31,438 nucleotides of DNA from SLFT01 sp964493075 (GCA_964493075.1 CAZBNU010000026.1:1-31438); one strand, 5' to 3'; counted from the stretch's first letter, positions 1 to 7,285 are shown. Made by a program: numbers and translations. The notes: a model not told the origin generated them from the sequence alone.

Positions 1-33
1 GCCGCCATTAATGCAGTTAACGCATAGTATCGC

Positions 34-108
34 TTACAACGCCCAGCCGTCGCGGTATGTGACGTGATGTTTGCCGTTGCTTGATAACGTACAGCAGGTT
101 TTATTGTG
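34..108 (-). pseudogene. Possible C-terminal relic of a Gfo/Idh/MocA gene
   Basis: Read on the minus strand, the 24 codons ending at the TAA at 34-36 finish in TYRDGWAL-stop. This resembles the last residues of the complete Gfo/Idh protein at 3320-4675 (PYREGWTL-stop), and a YRxGWxL ending is common in Tat-exported Gfo/Idh proteins of PVC-type bacteria. The frame is closed upstream by a stop at 109-111 and lies in a different frame from the overlapping gene at 101-1243, so no intact dehydrogenase can be present. It may be the tail of a gene destroyed when the neighbouring gene arrived. The match is short and chance is a real alternative. Confidence 0.3.
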
Positions 109-1243
109 CTACGGGATCAATCTTTCTGGTTTGCGTATACCGCCAGAAAATGCCGCCAAGAACAACGAGTGTGCCGATTAAGGTAGCAATGCCAATCGCA
201 ATGATTTGCCCCGTTGTCCATTTGGATTTATCAGCACCGCTTTCAGTAACGTTAGCGGCATTAATCTCTGAACGCTTCATGATCCTGACATTTTCAGGAA
301 TATCAATCATGAATACTTCATCTTCAAATTGTTCATTGATTCTTATAGTCTTGGGATCATACTGAATATATTCGACTACGCTTTCGGTAAACAATCCTCT
401 TTCCATAATCTCAAGTTCAGCCGTTTCAGCGCCCATATATCCGGAATTCCGTGCCTGTAGCAATTCTCTACCTTCTGGATTTACCAAATATGTTGTATGC
501 GTCACATTAAGTGGAAATAGGAAGTCGTGAATGACGACATAATCCAAGTATGAATATGAATATTTTGGCCACCTGAGTTTTGTTATATCACCATCGTATT
601 CATCAAGCCAAATAGAATATACAGATAAATTCTCAACATAACCTTGCTGGTCAAAGGAAAACTCGAAGTTTATGCCAGAAGGATGTTTGAAGAGCAGGAT
701 ATCTCTTTCATTTTCGTTTTTTAGTGACGCTTCTCCCTCTTTTAAATAATGCAGTAAAGGTTCATCCAAAGATGTTATTTTGCCAAAGACTCTAAGGGGG
801 GACTGGTAAGCACTGTCAGGGTAAACAAAGTTCCAAGAATTCTCTGTCGTGTCCCATGTATAGTGTTGCCATTCTTCTTTATCTCCATTCTGGCGGAAGT
901 AAGAACGTTGCTCTACAAATTTGCCATTAAGGTAAGAACCTTGCATCCATTTTCCCGTTTCATCATTAAGTTCAGACACAAATCTATTGGCCCCATCATA
1001 GCAATACCTTACAGTGGTTATACTTGCTGGCCTGCTTGGATCTTTGTCCGAATCCGGGTGATATAAAATATATCGTGTTGACATATATTCGACACAAAAT
1101 GTTTTTAATGAATCCAACCAGTTTGTAACTTCTGTATACTTATTTTTTGCCCCGTCATCAGCAAAAAGAACCGATTCTGAATAACTAACGGCAGAAAGAG
1201 AGATTAGAAATAGTATAATGGGTATTTTATATCTGTGATGCAC
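101..1243 (-). CDS. Exported protein with C-terminal membrane anchor, LolA-like fold possible
   Basis: A 380-aa protein of unassigned function. It begins with a GTG codon preceded by AAAGG at 8 nt. Residues 1-23 form a signal peptide (short basic start, ILFLISLSAV core, SYSES cleavage region). The body is rich in beta-strand and aromatic residues, and its late segment (DPKTIRINEQFEDEVFMIDI) recalls the end of LolA-like outer-membrane lipoprotein-sorting domains in planctomycete proteins; this is a weak family inference. Residues about 345-368 form one hydrophobic helix followed by RYTQTRK, so the protein should be anchored with its body outside the cytoplasm. It is the last gene of a three-gene minus-strand cluster (1757 to 101), and its start lies inside the small upstream ORF. 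Confidence 0.75.
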   Translation of the reverse strand: MHHRYKIPIILFLISLSAVSYSESVLFADDGAKNKYTEVTNWLDSLKTFCVEYMSTRYILYHPDSDKDPSRPASITTVRYCYDGANRFVSELNDETGKWMQGSYLNGKFVEQRSYFRQNGDKEEWQHYTWDTTENSWNFVYPDSAYQSPLRVFGKITSLDEPLLHYLKEGEASLKNENERDILLFKHPSGINFEFSFDQQGYVENLSVYSIWLDEYDGDITKLRWPKYSYSYLDYVVIHDFLFPLNVTHTTYLVNPEGRELLQARNSGYMGAETAELEIMERGLFTESVVEYIQYDPKTIRINEQFEDEVFMIDIPENVRIMKRSEINAANVTESGADKSKWTTGQIIAIGIATLIGTLVVLGGIFWRYTQTRKIDPVAQ

Positions 1244-1353
1244 TGCTCAAACCTTTTACTTGTAAATAGCACAACAATAAAATATATACATACAGCGAGG
1301 TATATGATATACTTTTCCTGTACCCAATTTTTCATTTGTACTATATCAGGCAT
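1204..1353 (-). CDS. Small single-pass membrane protein (49 aa), translationally coupled
   Basis: A 49-codon ORF whose ATG (1353-1351) overlaps the TGA stop of the upstream cysteine-rich gene (1355-1353) as TGATG, a classic re-initiation arrangement. Its 3' end runs 40 nt into the downstream gene, which starts at GTG 1243. The product has a polar N-terminus (MPDIVQMKNWVQEKY), one hydrophobic helix (about residues 14-29, IIYLAVCIYFIVVLF) and a charged, aromatic tail. No family is recognised. A longer in-frame start at 1386 lies inside the upstream gene and has no special support. The coupling and the clean membrane helix argue for a real gene, but it could still be a chance ORF bridging two genes. 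Confidence 0.45.
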   Translation of the reverse strand: MPDIVQMKNWVQEKYIIYLAVCIYFIVVLFTSKRFEQCITDIKYPLYYF

Positions 1354-1757
1354 CAGCCTGGTATCCAACCACAAACTCCTAAACACGCAGTGATACTTTC
1401 CCTACGATCCGCACATGGGGTTTCCGCAATGAATTTTGTTTCACCACAAACTTTACTACATGGCGGATCGCACGTATCACAAGGAGTTCCCGCAATAGTA
1501 CCAATACCCCCTGGTTTTTCGCATTTATAATAAAAAATATCTATCTCGCTATCATTAATATATTCCGGAGCACAACCAAGGCAAGTGAAGCCGCCCGTCG
1601 CACCTGTTGATGACATACATCTTTCACTGTAGTCAGGGGATTCTCTTTTACATATTACTGATTCACCCTCACATTCACACTCACATCCCATCTTGATCGT
1701 GCCAACACCGAATACAAGACAAACAACGATTACCAGACGTGCTATTTTTCTTAACAT
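1353..1757 (-). CDS. Cysteine-rich exported small protein
   Basis: A 134-aa protein, first of the minus-strand cluster. It has an AGGG ribosome site 8 nt before the ATG. Residues 1-24 form a signal peptide (MLRKIARLVIVVCLVFGVG). A Cys follows at MGCECECEG, but the residue at -3 is Lys, so a lipobox is not convincing. The mature part carries many Cys residues, several in CxC, CxxC and CDTCDPPC patterns, suggesting a disulfide-stabilised extracytoplasmic domain or metal binding. No family is recognised. It is coupled through TGATG to the small membrane ORF downstream. Expression probably starts from the divergent intergenic region 1758-2004. Confidence 0.7.
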   Translation of the reverse strand: MLRKIARLVIVVCLVFGVGTIKMGCECECEGESVICKRESPDYSERCMSSTGATGGFTCLGCAPEYINDSEIDIFYYKCEKPGGIGTIAGTPCDTCDPPCSKVCGETKFIAETPCADRRESITACLGVCGWIPG

Positions 1758-1801
1758 TTTTCCAGCCCTTTCTTTGTGTTGCCGTTACACAATGATTGTA
1801 C

Positions 1802-1857
1802 CCTACTCACTACTCACTAATCACTAATCACTGCTAACTACTTACTACTAACTACTA
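1802..1857. repeat. Heptanucleotide tandem repeat, eight degenerate units
   Basis: Eight consecutive 7-nt units: CCTACTC, ACTACTC, ACTAATC, ACTAATC, ACTGCTA, ACTACTT, ACTACTA, ACTACTA. The tract is nearly devoid of G and lies in the 247-bp divergent intergenic region between the cysteine-rich gene and the pseudopilin gene. It starts 45 nt upstream of the cysteine-rich start codon and ends 27 nt before the predicted -35 box of the pseudopilin promoter. Confidence 0.8.
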
Positions 1858-1883
1858 ACAGTATAAATCATTTGCCAACCTGT

Positions 1884-1912
1884 TTGCAATTTTTTATCCG
1901 ACGTGCTATGCT
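1884..1912 (+). promoter_or_regulatory. Predicted sigma70-type promoter for the pseudopilin gene
   Basis: TTGCAA (1884-1889) and TATGCT (1907-1912) are separated by 17 nt and lie about 92 nt upstream of the start codon at 2005. Each box matches four of six consensus positions, so the call rests on spacing and placement. Confidence 0.35.
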
Positions 1913-2004
1913 ATCAACAATATACTCAGCAAAAAGAGGTGCAGATTGATACCGCCTATGAAAACGGAAAAGCCAAGTGCCATATATTCAGGAGGTTGGT
2001 CACC

Positions 2005-3084
2005 ATGAAAAACAGCAAGAATGAAAACGCCTGCTTCTTGTCAGACAAAGGTTTTACACTGGTAGAGCTGATAGTTGTTGTTGCGATTATTGGCATTTTG
2101 TCTGCGTTATTGCTTCCTGCACTTGCACGTGCGCGCGAAGCGGCACGGCGTTCAGGCTGTCAAAACAACTTGAAGCAGTGGGGGTTAATTTTCAAGATGT
2201 ATGCCAATGAATCCCCTGGCGAAAAATTTCCGCCGATGCAAGTAATTCAAGATATGCGAGGCCTTGATCATCAGCCTTGGGTGACTCCAACCTTGTCACT
2301 GATGATTGCACTTGGTCCTTCTGTTATGGCAATTTATCCAGATTATCTGAATGATGTTCGTATTGTTGCATGTCCTTCCAGTCCGCAATTCAACCTGATT
2401 ATGGAGCGTCTATATGCCGATGAGCGGCAGAATTACCTGCCGGTTGGCGCGCCCACGTTGATATGGAGGCCGAACCTTATTGGAAGCAGTTATATTTATT
2501 TGGGCTGGGTATTGGACAGACTGGAGTCTACCAGTAGAGCAAATAATTTCATCTTGACATCATTTATAAGTAGCCTGGGAGGAAGCATTGCGCCGGATAC
2601 CCTTATGCCCACGCAAATTGGCGCAGCGCTGGATGGCATTATCGAAAAGAACGGCATGGATAATTTAATGCTGTGGATACTTGACGACAATGTTTTTGCT
2701 GTTGCATCAGCATTGGACGAAGATGTTCCAGCGCCGGGCGCTGGCAACGCGGATGGAGATACCATATACCGGTTGCGCGAGGGAGTCGAACGGTTTCTGA
2801 TCTCTGATGTGAATAATCCAGCAGCAAGAGCAGAAGCACAAAGCCATATATGGATCATGTTCGATATGATTTCTACTGGCGGCGCCGCAGATGCAAGCTT
2901 TAACCACCTTCCGAGCGGATGTAATGTTTTGTATATGGACGGTCATGTTGATTTTGTTCGTTATAAGCCGGTTCCTGATATTGAATCTATGACGCCTGAA
3001 CAGGCAACGGCAGCCATGTCTTCCTGTGTTAAACCCGTTTTGCCAACGGTTGCACTCATGATTGATGCGGCACAATGGATGTGA
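2005..3084 (+). CDS. Pseudopilin-like protein with H-x9-DG domain (first copy)
   Basis: A 359-aa protein with a type IV pilin-like N-terminus: the motif KGFTLVELIVV at residues 15-25 gives the prepilin peptidase site after Gly and the methylation/hydrophobic helix, followed by LPALARAREAARRSGCQ. The C-terminus has the processing-associated H-x9-DG pattern (NHLPSGCNVLYMDGHV). This is the DUF1559-like family expanded in PVC-type bacteria, thought to form surface or secretion-system pseudopili. The chosen ATG at 2005 has GGAGG at 1991-1995; the longer in-frame start at 1903 has no such site and would bury the signal. No prepilin peptidase, ATPase or secretin gene is nearby. The 3' end overlaps the convergent DUF2283 gene by 29 nt. 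Confidence 0.9.
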   Translation: MKNSKNENACFLSDKGFTLVELIVVVAIIGILSALLLPALARAREAARRSGCQNNLKQWGLIFKMYANESPGEKFPPMQVIQDMRGLDHQPWVTPTLSLMIALGPSVMAIYPDYLNDVRIVACPSSPQFNLIMERLYADERQNYLPVGAPTLIWRPNLIGSSYIYLGWVLDRLESTSRANNFILTSFISSLGGSIAPDTLMPTQIGAALDGIIEKNGMDNLMLWILDDNVFAVASALDEDVPAPGAGNADGDTIYRLREGVERFLISDVNNPAARAEAQSHIWIMFDMISTGGAADASFNHLPSGCNVLYMDGHVDFVRYKPVPDIESMTPEQATAAMSSCVKPVLPTVALMIDAAQWM

Positions 3085-3268
3085 GACGTTGATCCGCATC
3101 AAGGCTTGATGCACGTTTGGAAAGGTTCAATATTTCAACGCCGACAACTTCATTGCATACATTAAAATCTAAAACCACCCCCGGTGATACTTCTTCAGAC
3201 TCCATAATTTGGGAATCGTCTAAACGCAAATAAAGTGCATCTGTTTCTTTGTCTACATATAGTTTCAT
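3056..3268 (-). CDS. DUF2283 domain protein
   Basis: A 70-aa protein matching the small DUF2283 family: MKLYVDKETDALYLRL, then SEEVSPGVVLDFN and VVGVEILNLSKR. AAGG lies 7 nt before the ATG. In other genomes DUF2283 genes are often next to a DUF4258 gene and have been suggested to form toxin-antitoxin-like pairs; no such partner is visible here (3269-3319 is non-coding), so this copy appears orphaned. Its last nine codons overlap the pseudopilin 3' end on the other strand, so transcripts of the two genes would be complementary there. Confidence 0.85.
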   Translation of the reverse strand: MKLYVDKETDALYLRLDDSQIMESEEVSPGVVLDFNVCNEVVGVEILNLSKRASSLDADQRLTSIVPHQS

Positions 3269-3319
3269 GGGCTGCCTTTATGTCTACGAATGAAAGAATG
3301 TCAACCCGCAAAAAAATAA

Positions 3320-4675
3320 TTACAGTGTCCAGCCTTCGCGGTAGGGCGGTGTGATGCAGGCGGTGGCGTCGGGGTTGTCTTTGAAGGTCATGGTGGCGGC
3401 GTCCCAGTGGAGTATGGTGCGCGGGAAACGTTTGGCGATGTTGCCGAGCAGGGCGGTTTCGGTGAGGGGGCCGGAGTAACTGAAATCTGCACCGGCGGGC
3501 GTGCCGTTTTTGCAGCCGCGCACCCAGTCCATTTCATGGGAATCGGGAACGCGCTCAATGGTCTCCGGTGGTGGTGTAAAGGCATCCATTTTAGCTTTGG
3601 GCAGCAGGCGCGGGCTGTTGCCGTAGGTGCCGCAGGTGAGCAGGCCGTCATCCCCGATGAACAGCGCACCGCCTTCACCGTCACCGAGGTCGCGCGGATT
3701 TTCCACGTCGGGATGGCGCGGCGGTTCCAGCCCGTCGAACCAGCTCACCATTACCGGCGGCATATCGCCCCGTGCCGGGAACTGGTACCGCACAATGCAG
3801 GCAATAGGATGGGTGTCGTCATTCATATTGGTGGAATTTGCTTCGATGGTTTCCGGTGCGCCCAGGTTCAATGCCCACACGACGGGGTCCAACGTGTGCG
3901 CGCCGCGGTCGCCCATCATGCCGCAGCCAAAATCAAGCCAACTGCGCCAGGTCAGCGGATGGTACGTCGGGTGGTAGGGGCGTTCCGGTGCGGGACCCAG
4001 CCACAAATCCCAATCGAGGGTTTCGGGTACCGGTGGTGTTTCTTCGGGGCGTGTGCCAAGCTGGGAACTCCAGTAGGCATGTCCCCAAGGATAATAACTG
4101 AGGCTGCACCAGGTCTGCACTTCGCGCACTTTGCCGATGGCGCCTGCCGCGATCCATTCACAGACCTGACGCGCATCCCTGCCGGAATGTCCCTGGATGC
4201 CCATCTGGGTGCATACGCCAGCTTGCTTGGCAAATTCGGCTAGTTTGCGCGATTCAAAAACTTTATGGGTGAGCGGTTTCTGACAATAGACATGCTTACC
4301 TGCCTGCATGGCGGCCATAGCGATCACCGCGTGGGTATGATCGGGCGTGGCAATAACAACAGCATCTATGTCCTTCTGCTTTTCCAGCATGACCCGATAA
4401 TCTTTGTAGGTCGGCGCATCGGGATATTGCCTGAAGGTCTTGGCGGCATAGTCGGAATCCACGTCGCACAATGCCACAATGTTTTGCGAGTTCAGGTTGC
4501 GCAGGTTGGATGCGCCCATGCCGCCCACGCCGATACCGGCAATGTTCAGTTTGTCACTCGGCGCGGCATAGGCCGTCCCACCAAGCACATGACGGGGTAC
4601 AATGTGGAATACCGTTGCTGCGGTGACTGCCTGCGCTGTTGTGCCCAGAAATGTACGACGATTGATCTTCTTCAT
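3320..4675 (-). CDS. Tat-exported Gfo/Idh/MocA family oxidoreductase (first copy)
   Basis: A 451-aa NAD(P)-dependent sugar dehydrogenase-type protein. Residues 1-30 form a Tat signal (NRRTFLGTTAQAV). The nucleotide-binding fold starts at about residue 40 (NIAGIGVGGMGASN) and continues with VALCDVDSDYAA. The EKP lysine motif is present in the variant CQKPLTH, typical of one PVC-type subfamily. The C-terminus ends PYREGWTL. The chosen ATG has AAGGG at 7 nt; a longer frame to 4777 would read through the inverted repeat and hide the Tat signal. It follows the GH28 gene on the same strand, so a role in periplasmic oxidation of sugars released from polysaccharide is a reasonable inference. The substrate cannot be told. 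Confidence 0.9.
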   Translation of the reverse strand: MKKINRRTFLGTTAQAVTAATVFHIVPRHVLGGTAYAAPSDKLNIAGIGVGGMGASNLRNLNSQNIVALCDVDSDYAAKTFRQYPDAPTYKDYRVMLEKQKDIDAVVIATPDHTHAVIAMAAMQAGKHVYCQKPLTHKVFESRKLAEFAKQAGVCTQMGIQGHSGRDARQVCEWIAAGAIGKVREVQTWCSLSYYPWGHAYWSSQLGTRPEETPPVPETLDWDLWLGPAPERPYHPTYHPLTWRSWLDFGCGMMGDRGAHTLDPVVWALNLGAPETIEANSTNMNDDTHPIACIVRYQFPARGDMPPVMVSWFDGLEPPRHPDVENPRDLGDGEGGALFIGDDGLLTCGTYGNSPRLLPKAKMDAFTPPPETIERVPDSHEMDWVRGCKNGTPAGADFSYSGPLTETALLGNIAKRFPRTILHWDAATMTFKDNPDATACITPPYREGWTL

Positions 4676-4712
4676 GTTCAGACCCTTTTTTTGAGGTTCA
4701 AGTATATTCTTC

Positions 4713-4780
4713 ACATTGATAAACGGGATGAATGGGATAGTGTTGGTAGTAGATATCCCATTCATACCTTTTATCAATGT
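4713..4780. repeat. Inverted repeat, 27-nt arms (25/27 paired)
   Basis: Arms 4713-4739 and 4754-4780 are reverse complements with two mismatches, separated by a 14-nt loop. It lies between the GH28 stop (4796) and the Gfo/Idh start (4675). No T-run follows on the minus strand, so it is more like a REP or small palindromic element, or a processing/stabilising hairpin between two cistrons, than a simple terminator. Confidence 0.85.
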
Positions 4781-4795
4781 AAAATCAATTCAACA

Positions 4796-6160
4796 TTACT
4801 GCTGCACCGTGAAATCATTCAAGTCAATTTCCTCCACCCATTTTACAGAGACGCCCTCCTCTGTTTCCATATTGATGTTTTCAAAGGACAACCGCAGCAA
4901 GGGTGCCTCGGGCAGTCCTTCCATCCGTGCCGCCCATTTGGTGTCCCGCGCCGTGATGTTGCGGAAGGAAATATCGCGGAAGATCGGCGCTTTACCTTCG
5001 GTGGTGCCCATCCAGGCGCGGTATGCCGTGGTGATCTGGATTGCCTCCCGAGGGATGCCTTCCATATCAATATTTTCAAACCATATCTTCTCCACCACGC
5101 CACCCCGTCCGCGGGTGGATTTGAGACGGATGCCCACGTCAGTGCCCCGGAAGATGCTGGAATGATAGTAGACGTTGCGGATGTCGCCGCTGGTGTCGCT
5201 TCCGAAGACCGCGCCGCCATGTCCCTTCGCCGTATGGATATAGCGCACAACGACATTCTCCGTCGGCCTGCCCACCCGCCAGCCGTCTTCGTTCATGCCG
5301 GACTTCATGCAGACGCAATCATCGCCTGTGTTGAAGTAGCAATGTTCAATAAGCACATTACGGCTGGAATCCACGTTGAGTCCGTCTGTGTTCGGTCCGC
5401 CCTCGGTCAACACGCGCAGTTTTCGGACAATCACTTGGTCGCAGTAGACGAGGTCAATAGTCCAGAACGGACCAGCCTCGGCAATGGTGAAACCCTCCAG
5501 CAGGACGTTGGTGCAGTTGATGGGACTGATGAACTGAGGCCGTAAACCTGCCTCCACAGTACCATAGATGCGTTCTTCAGGAAGGACTCCTTTGAGTATC
5601 TGTTCCTGGTACATGCGCACGGCGGTGGCTTCCTGTCGCTCAAACCACGGCCACCACGGACGGCCGTTGCCATCGAGCGTTCCCGGTCCGGTGATGGCAA
5701 TGTTCTCGCAGTCCCGCGCATAGATGAGGGGCGAGTAGTTATAACATTCAAAGCCTGCCCAGCGCGTAAACACCACGGGCAGGTAATCTTCCGGATCATC
5801 AGAAAAACGAAGCACAGAACCTTCCATGAGGTGCATGTTCACGTTGCTCTTCAGGTGAATGGCACCGGTAAGCCAAAGCCCGGCAGGGACCTGCACCACA
5901 CCACCACCCGTCGCCGCACACATAGCAATGGCATCATTGATGGCCTTGGTGTTCTTGGTCTCGCCACCAGGCACAGCGCCAAAGTCCGTGATCGAAAACG
6001 CTGCATCAGGAAGCATGGGTCGTTCCAATTGCGGCATATCAAAGGGTGCTTCAATGGGTGCTATGGTTTCGGGGGCAGCCTCAATCCCGACGCGATCACG
6101 CCACCCTTCACCACTGACAGTTCCCGACAAAATAACAACTCCAACAAGAATAAAATGCAT
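4796..6160 (-). CDS. Glycoside hydrolase family 28 (polygalacturonase-like)
   Basis: A 454-aa secreted enzyme of the right-handed beta-helix pectinase type. Residues 1-17 form a signal peptide (MHFILVGVVILSGTVSG). The start of the fold is FSITDFGAVPGGETKNTKA, typical of GH28. The four conserved active-site blocks are present in order: NTDGLN, GDDCVCMKSG, GHGGAVFGSD, and IRLKS (the RIK-type block). GH28 enzymes hydrolyse alpha-1,4 galacturonan or rhamnogalacturonan by inversion using the Asp residues of these blocks. The ATG at 6160 follows AAGGAAG; the open frame extends to 6391 but lacks a signal there. Downstream is a Gfo/Idh dehydrogenase in the same direction. Confidence 0.93.
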   Translation of the reverse strand: MHFILVGVVILSGTVSGEGWRDRVGIEAAPETIAPIEAPFDMPQLERPMLPDAAFSITDFGAVPGGETKNTKAINDAIAMCAATGGGVVQVPAGLWLTGAIHLKSNVNMHLMEGSVLRFSDDPEDYLPVVFTRWAGFECYNYSPLIYARDCENIAITGPGTLDGNGRPWWPWFERQEATAVRMYQEQILKGVLPEERIYGTVEAGLRPQFISPINCTNVLLEGFTIAEAGPFWTIDLVYCDQVIVRKLRVLTEGGPNTDGLNVDSSRNVLIEHCYFNTGDDCVCMKSGMNEDGWRVGRPTENVVVRYIHTAKGHGGAVFGSDTSGDIRNVYYHSSIFRGTDVGIRLKSTRGRGGVVEKIWFENIDMEGIPREAIQITTAYRAWMGTTEGKAPIFRDISFRNITARDTKWAARMEGLPEAPLLRLSFENINMETEEGVSVKWVEEIDLNDFTVQQ

Positions 6161-6341
6161 AAAGACTTCCTTATTTTGCCTCTGACCAAGTATGCGTCTA
6201 AAAACCCCTGTGCGCGAATAAGTGAGATTAGAACACAAAAAGGATGTTAGATTACAGCCCCGAAGTTCGTGTTTCAGCGGAATGCAACACAATGATTGAT
6301 AAGCCCTTCCAATGCAGGAAATGCCTGCAAAACACAATATA

Positions 6342-6370
6342 TTGACTTTTATACCATCATTGTGTACTAT
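6342..6370 (+). promoter_or_regulatory. Predicted sigma70-type promoter of the 53-aa protein
   Basis: TTGACT (6342-6347) and TACTAT (6365-6370) are spaced by 17 nt, about 57 nt before the start codon at 6427. A perfect 6-bp palindrome, TGCAGG-AAATG-CCTGCA (6313-6329), lies 12 nt upstream of the -35 box and could be an operator. Confidence 0.55.
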
Positions 6371-6426
6371 ATAGAGTACCGATTGAAGCATATCGGGATT
6401 ACTACAAGATACAAGGAGAATAACGC

Positions 6427-6743
6427 ATGCCGGATAAAGGTTTCTTTAATATCGCCTATTTCGTTACGGATTATCTCTTTGACGTCATCTGGGCGTTGGC
6501 ACGCACCGTTTTGAGCCCCATCTTCCTGATTGGGTGGTTCATCGCGGACGACAAGCCCATTGGCGATTACGACTGGTGGCNNNNNNNNNNNNNNNNNNNN
6601 NNNNNNNNNNNNNNNNNNNNNNNNNNNNNNNNNNNNNNNNNNNNNNNNNNNNNNNNNNNNNNNNNNNNNNNNNNNNNNNNCTGATTGGGTGGTTCATCGC
6701 GGACGACAAGCCCATTGGCGATTACGACTGGTGGCAGAGTTAA
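6427..6743 (+). CDS. Small membrane protein, 53 aa, split by an artificial assembly gap
   Basis: The coding region is interrupted by 100 N, but the 55 bases before the gap (6526-6580) are identical to the 55 bases after it (6681-6735). Removing the N run plus one copy (155 nt) leaves 162 nt, exactly 53 codons and a stop, joined in frame. The product starts MPDKGFFNIAYFVTDYLF, has a hydrophobic segment (about residues 17-40) containing ALARTVLSPIFLIGWFI, and ends DYDWWQS. AAGGAG lies 8 nt before the ATG, and with the promoter upstream this suggests good expression. No family is recognised. It is divergent from the GH28 gene. The conserved-looking acidic-aromatic tail would face one side of the membrane. 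Confidence 0.7.
6581..6680. other. Assembly gap, 100 N, probably false
   Basis: A run of exactly 100 N. The same 55-mer ends the left contig and begins the right contig, as happens when de Bruijn graph contigs overlapping by k bases (k = 55 is a common setting) are scaffolded without merging. The true sequence probably has no missing bases here. Confidence 0.9.
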
Positions 6744-6787
6744 TCACTACTGCCGATAACAGCAGCGTCGGTGATTCTAAAAGTTAA

Positions 6788-7022
6788 GATTTCCTGATCC
6801 CGCCTACGAGTTATGGCACATTTCCGGAATTATTCGTGGCACTATACTTTGTCAGTCTTGAGACAAAAGCCAACCACGTCATTCCCGTTTCCGACGGGAT
6901 CAAGACACCTGAAGTTCAGAATTCCTGATCTCGCCTGAGAGTTATGGCACATTTCCGGATTTCTTCATGGGCACTATACAACTGTTGTTCTGGGGCAAAA
7001 GCGAACGACGTCATTCCGGTTT
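6788..7022. repeat. Diverged direct repeat, two copies of about 104 bp
   Basis: Copy 1 spans about 6788-6890 and copy 2 about 6919-7022, roughly 80 % identical by eye. Both contain GAGTTATGGCACATTTCCGG and GGCACTATAC, and both end near CGTCATTCC. Copy 1 ends in a small hairpin, TCCCGT-TTCCG-ACGGGA. Neither copy has a convincing coding frame. This is the main content of the 541-bp gene-free stretch 6744-7285, apart from the inverted repeat at 7013 and the terminator at 7209. Confidence 0.75.
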
Positions 7023-7121
7023 TTTCGGGCGGTTGTATATTCGCTGCCATTGTTGGTATAGGACAGTGCCTGCATGAAATGCTCCCTTAATGGTAATATC
7101 CTGCCCGAAAAAGACCGGAAT
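7013..7121. repeat. REP-like inverted pair around a 72-bp spacer
   Basis: The left arm 7013-7030 (ATTCCGG, T-run, CGGGC) is repeated in inverted orientation at 7103-7121 (GCCCG, A-run, GACCGGAAT) with one indel. The left arm is the end of copy 2 of the direct repeat, so the two structures are joined. The CGTCATTCCSG core resembles widespread bacterial REP-type palindromes. Confidence 0.7.
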
Positions 7122-7208
7122 CCATAGTATTACAAACGCGCCCAACCTTGACTCATGGATTACGGTCTTTTTCTTTTTGATCAAATCCCTGGCCCCTGGA
7201 AAAATCAA

Positions 7209-7237
7209 GGGAGACGTGTATCCCGAACACGTCTCCC
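7209..7237 (-). terminator. Terminator hairpin downstream of the OFA transporter
   Basis: A perfect 11-bp stem, GGGAGACGTGT with ACACGTCTCCC, and a 7-nt loop, 49 nt beyond the transporter stop codon. On the minus strand it is followed by TTGATTTTT, giving a plausible intrinsic terminator. Confidence 0.7.
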
Positions 7238-7285
7238 TAATCCCCTCCCGTTTTTACGGAAAACAGGAAGTCCTTTTTTAAGATA

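Noticed and set aside
1802..1857. CRISPR-like array
   Set aside because: The units are 7 nt and contiguous, with no spacers and no cas genes in the window.
4676..4777. N-terminal extension of the first Gfo/Idh protein by 34 residues
   Set aside because: The extension is encoded by the inverted repeat and would place the Tat signal internally; AAGGG supports the start at 4675.
4265..5545. 426-codon open frame across the Gfo/Idh and GH28 genes on the plus strand
   Set aside because: It spans two real genes and the hairpin between them, with no motif or start support.
6744..6787. Terminator of the 53-aa gene
   Set aside because: AATCAC and GTGATT can pair, but the stem is short, the loop is about 20 nt and there is no T-tract.
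7011..7208. 65-codon minus-strand ORF in the repeat region
   Set aside because: It is formed by the inverted repeat, shows no motif and has no convincing ribosome site.
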